DNA from: Dipetalonema caudispina
Taxonomy: Eukaryota; Nematoda; Chromadorea; Rhabditida; Onchocercidae
DNA: 64,000 nt
NCBI GenBank assembly: GCA_013365325.1
Contig: JABVXV010000005.1
Coordinates: 744,001-808,000 of the forward strand
Direction of reading: 5' to 3'
Made by a program: the position numbers and the translations under genes. This document shows positions 55,163 to 64,000 of the stretch, piece after piece. The notes under the pieces were generated by a model, which saw only the letters and a program-made list of their open reading frames with translations, was not told the DNA's origin and ran no database searches. Every line of letters begins with the position of its first letter. Position 1 is the first letter of the stretch.

Positions 55163-56489
55163 TCACATAACACTTCTCTGTATGATATCTGGAATCTCTC
55201 CTTTATGATCTTTTACCATCGGTCTCGCCTCATATGTTGTAATGCATATCTGAAAGAACCATTATACACTTCTATATTTCACAAGAATATAAATGCAATA
55301 TTCATATAAATACGATATTCACCGAATGTTAAATAACAAGACAATTAAATAAAACAGTTTAACGTTTAATATCATTAACTTTTTTCATCAGATCCATGGT
55401 TAAGTGAATTCGGTATGAACTCGTGCTACTTCCATTATTGGAAATACGCTTCCCAAAGAAAAACTTTACAAAAATGATAATAAAATGAAGATCGATGTTC
55501 CATAGCCTACCTGTTGTCTTATATCCGCAATATACTCACCACGCAAACCTATATAGTAAATCCGAGTTTTGTTTTCGCCAAAATTAGTTGGGAAATGCAA
55601 GCTGAGATGCGTTATATTTGAGAATTTTGAGCCCTTCATGGGATAATCTATCTGTGCATTAGCGTCCTGTTTCAGTGTAAATTCTTGATCAGCTTCTAAA
55701 GCCATGGCTTCAAATGACATCTAAAAAGTATGATATGTTCAGAAACAGTAATAAGTCAATCCTAATAAATAAGAAATCTAACATCAAACTAAAGACCACC
55801 ATACCTTCTTTTCTCTCTAACCGTATAGAAAGACAATACTTCGAATAAACTTACTGATGGTCGATCCTTGTAGAGTCGTATATATGATGGATGAGTACCA
55901 TCTAAGTCGCCAGCTAGCACAAGACCAGTTATTTTTACATGCCCTTTGAAGGGCACATTAAATAGCAGCTCCTCATCAATGTCGCTTTCTACATGAATAG
56001 TCCTGAAAGTCTCCCAAGAAAAAATTCATCAACTGCTCTTTCAGATGATATCTGCAATCCATACAATAATATTTCTGCTCATTAAGCAAACGTAGAATTT
56101 CATGCTTTCTAATATAGATATTGTTCGAAAACTCACTTATCCAACCGATCTTCCCATTTCTTGAAAATCTTTGCACCAGAACCTTCAACTGCTTCATTCA
56201 GTACTACTACCTGTAACATATCTTTTGGCATTACTTGAAACAAGACACAAGTAATGGAATGCTCTTGTCTACATCCAAATGTACAGTCCTCTGCATTGGA
56301 TGTGCACTACATTTATATCTACAAATAACAAAACTTGAAGGAAGAACTACTCATATTTCACTGCAGAGTTTTACGACAAATAATTACAACCTTTTGGAGA
56401 TCAATATGAGAGTTGACCGTGTAACGCATCCCTTCATCTTTTCGCTCAAAATTAACTGCTTTATTTGCGCAGTGACAGTTAGAACCCAT
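55163..56489 (-). CDS. PITH-domain protein (PITHD1 homologue)
   Basis: Exons in transcription order: 56489-56391, 56210-56137, 56002-55855, 55720-55511, 55249-55163; 205 aa (human PITHD1 211). The PITH domain covers most of the protein: MGSNCHCANK start, the IDLQKVVVLNEAVEGSG segment, KKWEDRLDK, VESDIDEELLFNVPF, GTHPSYIRLYKDRPSMSFE, NITHLSLHFPTNFG and IYYIGLRGEY. PITH domains were first seen in thioredoxin-like protein 1, where they bind the proteasome. The cellular role of PITHD1 is less defined (proteasome and RUNX1-related reports in mammals). The start lies four bases after a TTTTTGCAG acceptor, consistent with SL trans-splicing. Confidence 0.93.
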
Positions 56490-57259
56490 GATACTGCAAA
56501 AATCTACCTCATGTACTTTTAAATTGACAGAAAATACTGGATGATCAGTGTAATAGTATAGAGTTGTAAGTATCGCTCGGCACGAAATACGTGCATCCAA
56601 TATAAAAAGTAGCAAAAAAAGTCTTCATTTCATAATCCCACATATATAGATAATTCAAAAGAATCGACCGGCAGACAATTCGAGTACCAATAAGATTCTA
56701 TAAAAAATAGTCAACAACATATGCACCATTCAATTTCTGAATTTTGGCCTATTATATATGAAAAAAAATGATGAATAAATATAGAAACAATAATAAGAGT
56801 TAAATACACATCAATAAATAAATAGAAAGTTGTGCAACGTGTCCCACGAGGGAGAGGAAGTTGCTTATATACCGGCAATGATTGTTAGCTTTATATGTAA
56901 TCACTTCAGATTATTAGGGTACATAGTAAAAACTAACAAAATAATTCTTATAAGGGTGGAGATTAACGAAACTGTGGAATGGTATTTACTTCCTGGAAGA
57001 ACAACCAAAAGGAATAAGAGCATAACAGCATTACCTATTACGTACATATTGATATGTGAAGCACTGAACTGTTACCATTGCCTTACAATCATTACATGTT
57101 ATGCGAAAATAAGGAAAAAACAACTGCATCCATATCAGAATTCACTAGGTCTAATCCTTCTTGTCACAAACCTTCTAAAGAATTTTCATTTAGAAATATC
57201 TTCTAAAATCTTTTGCAGAACATCCCACATAAAAATGCACTGAGAGGATAAATAAAATA
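56490..57259. other. Intergenic spacer between cyclin Y and PITHD1
   Basis: 770 bases. A + strand frame at 56830-57243 is open for 137 codons but lacks splice partners and homology. It opposes the direction of both flanking genes, so I treat it as chance. Confidence 0.5.
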
Positions 57260-59991
57260 TCAGGATATGACGACTGGGGTATGGTATTCCTTGATTAATA
57301 ACTTCTCAGCCGAAAAGCTTTTCCGATGTATGATCCGTAAATCGGGTTGCAGTTTGTCCTCATAGATTCGGCTTAGTGCCTGAAAAACGGTACGAATAAT
57401 TCATGTCTAAGAAACTCGTTAAATAACATTTCTAAAGTTAAAATGATTCTGAGCAAGTTGGCTCATTCACATCAATAGCTATTGTTCACTACGACGCTCG
57501 ATCGTTCAGTGCACTATATTTCCCGATATAATGGAACTTCAAGACAAATAGGAGTACGTGGTTCCCTAGGACTCAATAGATTTGTTATGTTTAATCTATC
57601 TATCAGCATATTGCTTCTATACGCACTGAAAACTGCATACTGCGTAACAGGCAGTGAAGCAAATTCAAACCTCTAGCTTCGTCGCCCGTTCTTTATATAA
57701 TGGTTGCAGTGGTAACTGTAAGTCGTTGGCCATGGCCAATGTCCTCAATTCGTAGTAATACTTGGCATAAACAGAACTTGGAACATTGATATTGAACTCT
57801 AAGCATTCCAAAAACTGTCTCTCCAGTTCATTCCTGTAAGAAAGTTCCCCTTTCTGAGTTATAGCAGTAAAATCTTATATATATATATATATATATAATT
57901 GCGCTAAAAACTTTTTACAATAACTATAAAACTTACATGTCATCAACACTGGTATCTTTCAAAATCTGGCAATAATCAACATTCCAAACAGCCTGATCAT
58001 CCCACACTTTCGATGCAAGCATAATAGCTCCTAATACTACTCGCCGCCAGTTTGACGGGCACAAATCCATTTCAGCGTAATTCAGCAACCGTTCCACATA
58101 TACCTGACAGTAAATTAGGTAAAATAAATCCAATGTGATATCTATTATGTTGAAACAAAATCCCGTCCAAGCACTGAAATAGTAAACAAAGTAAGTACCA
58201 AAGTGATTATTGCGCACTCTGCTGTTAACTGGGCAGCATGGAAAAGGGTCCTAATAAAACGATATATTTGCCGATGATCTGGATCTCTTGACATCATTTC
58301 AATTGGAATCGGATCTCTCTGAAATTACTGTGCTTTGGAGAAACTCAAAACAAAGAATACTGATCATTTGAGGAAGTGTATTACAGCATATTTCTGGTTT
58401 CTTTCACACTTGTAACAGAGATGTAAGAGAATACTGTGAGTATAGACGGTATTATTCGAGCTTAAACATATGCATTCAATCATCGTCATCGCTGCATAGC
58501 AAAAAAGGTTTCTAAATTGATTCTATGACATCCAAATAATCTCCCAGTCTATCGAGATATAAAGCAACACCAAATCAAGCTCTTAGGTCATATTTTTAAC
58601 GCAGTTTATATTGCCTTAGCTTCAAAAACAGCTTCGCGTGATCTGATAACAAACGAGAAAAAAAACTTGCCGTGATTGGATGAAGTCGTTCCTCAAAAAT
58701 TTCCATCAGCCTCTCATGAGCACGATTTTTCCGATTCACAATGTGATAATAAATAGCTAATGAAATACACTTGATCGTATTTTTCAGGTTTGGTTGAGAA
58801 ATGGTAGAATCATCTAAAAATATTGTCGAACAACTATTCGACTTTTGTAACGGCGACATGACGGTGGTCAAGCTCTGCGCATCCAGCACATAGAACGAAC
58901 GACGGTTATCCTTCACTAAATGCTTCACATTACAACCAAACAAATTTCAAAACAAACATTCGACCCGCCGATAAACTCCAGCTACTTTTTGGAACGTTAA
59001 TTACGATGCTTCTAATAGTGTCGCTAATTATTATTTGATTTCCTAAGTAATGAATATTATTTGAGATGTTAAGCTTCATTTTACATATCAATATACTCCA
59101 TATCAAACAGATAGTTTTTTGTACTCAGACGACGGACAAAAAAATCAATAAAAAAACCATTATAAGAAAAGAGTAGAATCAGTATAACAAATATTGCTAT
59201 CAAAACCAAAATCAAATCCCTCAATAAAAACCAAAAGCACTCAAAGCTCCAAGGAACAAAGTTGACTTCAACAATTTTGCACTGTACTTAAACAACAAGC
59301 AGGAACTGTAACAGTATTAGTAACTAACACTTCATTTCACTTCGGCTTCGTTCCATAAATATTGGCTTAACCATTGGCTGCGTTGATGGGTCCTCACCAA
59401 TCTCTTAAAATCAGCATCTCTACTTTATCATTACTGTATTTTCCATCAGCCAAAGAAAAAAAAGTGAAACTTATTAGAAATTAATTTTAAAAGGAATATT
59501 CACTTACCATCGGGCAGTTCCCTTTCACTTATATGAGGAAGGAAATTGGTTGAAGTGTCCTCTCTGGGAAATGTTTGATTCACATACTGAAAAAGTAAAA
59601 AAGTTTTCTTTAAAGCAAACTCGAAACAGCAGAAAATTTGATAAGCAAATCCAACAGCCATCATTATTAGCTTTTCATCCAAAATCGAAAACCTGCATCT
59701 TATTATTATATTGTCATTGACAGATTTGGTACATAGAATGAACAAACAGTTTTGGAATTTGAATGGAGTTTGCAACAAGAATATTTCCATAGAAATGAAC
59801 GACGTAATGTGATGCTTTTGTGTTGATACTATTTTCGAGTAACCCTTGGTCATATTGTAATAGCACTACGGTACTTTTATCAAGATCAAGAAACTAACCT
59901 CGTGGTTGGCCTGTTGCCTTACATCACACATCACCTCTTTGCTTCTTGCAGCAGCTGAGGAATCTTGCAGGCAGCATAGCGTATTCCCCAT
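57260..59991 (-). CDS. cyy-1: Cyclin Y (membrane-anchored PCTAIRE/CDK14 partner)
   Basis: Cyclin Y recruits and activates PCTAIRE/PFTAIRE kinases at membranes; in C. elegans CYY-1 with PCT-1 directs synapse placement. Exons in transcription order: 59991-59899, 59586-59508, 59403-59329, 58915-58671, 58318-58199, 58103-57937, 57833-57671, 57379-57260; 353 aa (human CCNY 341). The start MGNTLCCL has the N-myristoylation glycine and adjacent cysteines seen in CCNY. Hallmarks follow: [53 protein letters not shown], and the cyclin box [65 protein letters not shown]. The intron after exon 4 has a GC donor (ACG|GCAAGT), required for frame. Confidence 0.94.
57875..57898. repeat. TA dinucleotide repeat
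   Basis: (TA)n of about 11 units in an intron of the cyclin Y gene. Confidence 0.9.
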
Positions 59992-61124
59992 CAGACTCGT
60001 GATTTATTGAAATCCAGTACTGTGTCGAGTTATTTTTCTCGTCATATCTCTCATCACCTTTAATAAATGAATCACTTGTCATATGACTAGTTACTATCCC
60101 CTCTATGAATGAATGCCTAATCAAAAGAATAAAACTGGAAAATCTCTTCTAAAATTCCATAGCAAACCACGAGCATGCTAAAGATTTCCTGTATCACCGA
60201 CCCGATAATTATCGATATTACAAAAAATATTACCTGGAAGGTATAATTTTGCGGCAAAAGAGAACTATCCGGTCTCTTACTCAAACCTATACACCAGTAT
60301 ATTCCCAAAATCAGTCCACCAACCTTACTGTTACCATCGCATAACATATCCAACGGAAGCGAGTTTTCATTCTTGCCTTGGTTTCAATAAGTTACGGGGA
60401 CGCAATTTAGAATGAGCAAGAAAGCAGCAGGTGAAAGTATTATCGCACCTTGGGTGTCGGGAAGGGCAAGGTTCACATAGTTTACGTATTACGTCATTTG
60501 CTGGCGTGGTCATTCATTTGCTGGTATGTTGGCTATAGAAGGAGTGGATAAGAGGATACTTAAGAAGTTATAATATTGTGAATGGTACCCCGGGGAAATA
60601 CCGTGCCATATCGATGATCGGTCATAAGCGCGGAATTATTCTTGTTAAAAAAAATTCAAGATTGCTGAACATTGATTAGTTGGCTTACTGTTTAATTGGA
60701 TTCATTGGAGTAGTAATAAGAACGCTCCATCGTCTCGGGGAATGGCCACTCACCAGTGGTGTTCTATCGAATAGTTCGAATCATTTCGCCTATGAAAAGT
60801 CAAATTGTTAGTGGGTGGTTCGGTTTGCCATCGTCATATACTCTTTAACAGGTTATTTGTCTTCTTTGGTTTATGGTTGTATTGACAAATCGTTCATTCT
60901 TCTGGTATCCCTTGGACAGATATCATACTCCCTCCACTGTTTACAGTAATTACGTAACACTGTCAATGCACTGCAATATGGCGTAAGAAACAGATTTATT
61001 AAGTACATCTCTAGTAACGTGCAATATATTGAAAAATATATCGTTACATACGACGTAACTCAAATAAATTGCATTAATTGTAAAGAAGTTTTTGAGGCTT
61101 ACTACTGGATATTTTGATTTCTTT
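59992..61124. other. Divergent promoter region between cyclin Y (-) and the BRA-like gene (+)
   Basis: About 1.1 kb without a supported exon. A 78-codon - strand frame at 60117-60353 is hydrophobic but has no splice partner or homology. No tRNA was found; a GTTCGAATC word at 60769 lacks the rest of a tRNA. Confidence 0.5.
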
Positions 61125-61126
61125 AG
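61121..61126 (+). promoter_or_regulatory. Probable SL trans-splice acceptor of the BRA-like gene
   Basis: CTTTAG after a T-rich run, seven bases before the first ATG at 61134. Confidence 0.4.
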
Positions 61127-61133
61127 ATCCAAA

Positions 61134-62414
61134 ATGATGAATGATGGGAAAGACGTGCCTAAGGATGGCCGAAACCATCATGCGGTTGAAGAGGGTATGA
61201 TGGTTGTGGAAGCGGAAGGCGAGATGCATGATGATCACTGGGTATTAGATGATCGTATGAAGCGAATGATTATGGATTTGCAAAGACACTGGCTCACAGA
61301 TTATCAGCAGTCCAGAGAAAAGTTATTGGTTGAAATGACTGAACGAGTAAGTTTCAACCCCATTTCTTGTAATAGGATCTATTATTACATAGAGTATAGA
61401 AGCGAATTGTAGTTAAGGAGACTACTTCGAGAAGGAGGTGAGGATGCAATTCTTTTCGTTTATTAATTTACTAAATCATGTATGGAAATGTTGTACGCGA
61501 TAAGGCATTATTCTGTCTCAGAAAATTTGCAAGCAAAAGTTTATGCTTGCTGGAAATTGCTGTTCACTTTATGGACTTGTCGTTTACCGTACAATGACAC
61601 AGCCTTTTTTGGATGGAAGACTTAATAAAAGTACTTTATCTCTTACTTAAGAGATTAGTAATTGACGGTGCTGGGAAAAAACACTTAAGGAAAAATTTAC
61701 CAAATTTGGGTTTTTCAGCTTCATCAAGAATTTCTTTCTGATCAGCAGAAGATTAGGACCGAACTTCTTACGCAGTTCAAAGATGAGTTAGATACCACGA
61801 GGTTAGTAATTATTTGGATGTGAACCTCCTATTATTTCCGCTAATAGTGTTGAGTTTTTTCTAATGAAATTGTAATTTTTTGCTGCAGAGCTGAACTGGA
61901 AGAAAAATATCGCGAATCCTTGAAAGTTGAGTTGGGCAAAATGGCTGAAAAACATAGGAAAGAAATATCAAGTATCAAGAAAAAACAGTGGTAACTTTTC
62001 TTCTCTTTGCATTTTGTTGAAAATTATGACTGCTGCGATAATTTATTATTATTCTTTTCAGTTGCAGATTGAATAATAGAAATGAAAACTTCAGATATTT
62101 CGTGCTGTGATGTGTTCAGGTGTACACTAGGAAAGTTTATAGAAAGGTTAGGGTGGGCAACTTCCGAAATTGAACGTTTCATACTGTTTAGTTTTTTTGG
62201 ATAGGATTGCGTACTATGACCTAATTGTTTAAATTAAAGGTGTTGGCAATGCGAAGCAGAAGCGATTTATCACTGCTGTTGGAACACAGCTTATTGCAGT
62301 GTAGAATGCCAGCAAAGCCACTGGGCGACTCATCGGAAGTTTTGTCGACGTAAGAAGCAGAATGCTAACACTCATCAACAACAACAACAGCAACAGCAAA
62401 AGAATAACAATTAA
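61134..62414 (+). CDS. bra: BRA/BS69 (ZMYND11)-type MYND zinc-finger protein, short form
   Basis: Exons: 61134-61346, 61719-61801, 61889-61990, 62240-62414; 190 aa. The acidic N-terminus is followed by a predicted coiled coil (about 45-130: [60 protein letters not shown]). A MYND finger sits at about 132-170: [20 protein letters not shown], then [17 protein letters not shown], with all C4-C2HC ligands. The finger closely resembles that of ZMYND11/BS69. The protein lacks PHD, bromo and PWWP domains, matching the C. elegans BRA-1/BRA-2 and mammalian BRAM1 form, which bind BMP/TGF-beta type I receptors. Which paralogue this is cannot be told. It ends in a Q/N-rich tail. The MYND exon joins through a split tryptophan codon. 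Confidence 0.88.
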
Positions 62415-63244
62415 TTAGTTTATGAAGTAGCATTTTGAAAACAGAATTTCATTTCTTCGTTTATGCCTAGATGGTTGTGAGGATCTCAAGAAAGTGCTTG
62501 ACTTGTAGATGTTGTTTTATTCTTTTTGTCAACATTCACTCTCTAAACTCTCTTCTTTTCTCCGTTTTGTTTGGCTAAATGCCACGAAGTGGAAATGAAA
62601 AGAGTTTTGTTACTTGCCTGATTTATTTCGGTGCTAGCTTGATTATATAATTCCGCTATAATATTGACCGACTTCTAAAAGATAGAATGTAATATGGGGA
62701 GCAATCCGGTATCTTTTTTATAAGTTATAGTACATTTTTCGAGCACTATCTATGGGATCTATGGGTCAACTTTTAGGCACTGATTAATTATGCAGTTGTA
62801 CAGGTTACTAATTATCTGTTGTACAGTATGCTTTACAACGCAGTATTGTATTTTAAGTATCATGCTCTCGTCTGATTTTTTTCGTTATTGAAGGCCTGTA
62901 GAGAGTCATGAAAGCGTTGGTTTTAATTATGTTATCGTTAGCAATTTCAGTACTGAGGAATGGAAGTTGTTCGTAAATTTATTTCTGTGGTTATTTCTGA
63001 GTTCTGATAACCGACCCTTATATCATAATAAAGTTGAAGGTCGTCATTGTAACGCTCCTTAACTCGGTAATAATCCAGTGGCACTACTACTTTTATCAAT
63101 TTCACGAATGATTTCGTGAGGTAGTAAAACTGTACGATGTTTTTTAGTGAACCTGTTTATTGCAATGAACTCTTGAATTGGATTCATGAAGATGCCGGAG
63201 CCGATAATCGATGTTCTTTTCCTGATTCTTAGGAGTATTTCCAG
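62415..63244 (+). other. 3' flank of the BRA-like gene
   Basis: No coding exon recognised. AATAAA at 63027-63032 is a candidate poly(A) signal, which would give a 3' UTR of about 620 bases. Confidence 0.45.
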
Positions 63245-63257
63245 GAAATAATATTAC

Positions 63258-63717
63258 ATGAGACGAATTGTTCACGAAGATAAAATTACGGGGAAAAGTC
63301 GTAGGTGTGGTAATACTTCGAATCTGTCGAAGAAAGGAACACCGAAGCCACGGAAAGCGACAACACCACTGCGACCACTTAATCAAGGTATGGTTAATTT
63401 GTAATTGTCTGGACTCTTGCTTCCATTTTGGATTAGCGTAGTGTTATTACATATTTACTGGACAGTAATTGATGTAAAAAGTACGCAGTAGGGCACGAAT
63501 TTGTGTTTTGGTGGAAACTATTACATTGTTCTGTCACATTGCTGCACTTGTTTCATATGTTTGACGATGTGCATACATGTTGCGTTCGTGTCTTTTAGTA
63601 GTTTGTGCATTTTGTGACATTACAGAAACATATCGGAATTCCACTCACACGAAGTTTTTGAAAGCTTCTGACCAAAATTCGGCTGTATCCGAAAAAGAGA
63701 ATCGCTTAGACATGAAG
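63258..63717 (+). CDS. Unidentified gene, first two exons (continues past the window)
   Basis: Exon 1 63258-63387 opens with MRRIVHEDKITGKSRRC and ends in phase 1 at a GTATGG donor. Exon 2 63626-63717 follows a TTACAG acceptor in matching phase and ends at AAG|GTATTT in phase 0. The 74 residues seen are basic and S/T/N-rich (KKGTPKPRKATTPLRPLN) and include a KEN tripeptide (SEKENRL), which can be an APC/C degron. No domain is recognised. A TTTCCAG acceptor ends at 63244, 13 bases before the ATG, fitting SL addition. The rest of the gene lies right of the window. Confidence 0.6.
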
Positions 63718-64000
63718 GTATTTTTTCTATACACAAAGTTCTGTGCTATTCTGAGATGATCGCTTAGAGTTTATTGAATGGTGCTTTACTTCTTCACTGA
63801 TTATTGTTAGTTTTTATCTGGATATAAATGAAAGCAAGGAAAATTTGAATGTGGCTTATTTCCTTATTGACAATTTTTGTATCTCAAAATTCCATTCGTA
63901 ATTAAACACGACTGTTCTTGCATGGTTTGGTGTTATTTATGTGTTCACAAAAATACTTTTACTCAAGATTATAATGCGAATATTTTATAAGAAAGCAAGA

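Noticed and set aside
56830..57243. 137-codon + strand frame between cyclin Y and PITHD1
   Set aside because: No homology, no splice signals and antisense to both neighbours; probably chance.
60725..60795. tRNA-like B-box word (GTTCGAATC)
   Set aside because: No matching A box, acceptor stem or anticodon arm.

Overview
The window is eukaryotic, AT-rich nuclear DNA whose genes are split into many short exons with TTTCAG-type acceptors and mostly short introns. Several start codons lie 2 to 13 bases after a TTTCAG/TTGCAG-like acceptor, as expected for spliced-leader trans-splicing. Gene content (NALCN/NCA channel, IMP/IGF2BP, BRA-type MYND protein, cyclin Y, saposin-like protein) and style fit a nematode, most likely a filarial or related clade III worm. 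The species cannot be told from the sequence. All gene models below were assembled by hand: splice sites were read from the sequence and reading phase was checked across every junction.

Left part (1-12.6 kb): an IGF2BP/IMP (imph-1) homologue on the + strand, with its 5' end unresolved and four KH domains; about 3.2 kb with no supported gene; a two-exon saposin-like secreted protein (+); then a non-coding interval with a strong RNA hairpin. Middle (12.6-27.4 kb): a complete 37-exon NALCN/NCA sodium-leak channel on the - strand with all four pore-filter residues (E-E-K-E), plus a possible extra upstream coding exon. From 27.4 to 31.8 kb I see no gene, only a second long hairpin and microsatellites.

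Right part (31.8-64 kb): mitochondrial ribosomal protein uS9m (+), whose conserved C-terminal tail sits on a 13-nt terminal exon 1.3 kb downstream; a MEIOC-domain germline protein (+); then four co-directional - strand genes, which in transcription order are cyclin Y, PITHD1, VPS-36 and FIP1. Divergent from cyclin Y is a BRA/BS69-like MYND protein (+). The first two exons of an unidentified gene (+) run off the right edge.

The genes do not form one pathway. Several concern RNA handling (IMP, FIP1, MEIOC), membrane signalling or trafficking (NALCN, VPS-36, cyclin Y, BRA) and mitochondrial translation (uS9m). I found no CRISPR, rRNA, tRNA or intact transposon. The most unusual items are the 13-nt uS9m exon, two GC-AG introns, a charged insertion in KH3 of IMP, and two candidate RNA hairpins.
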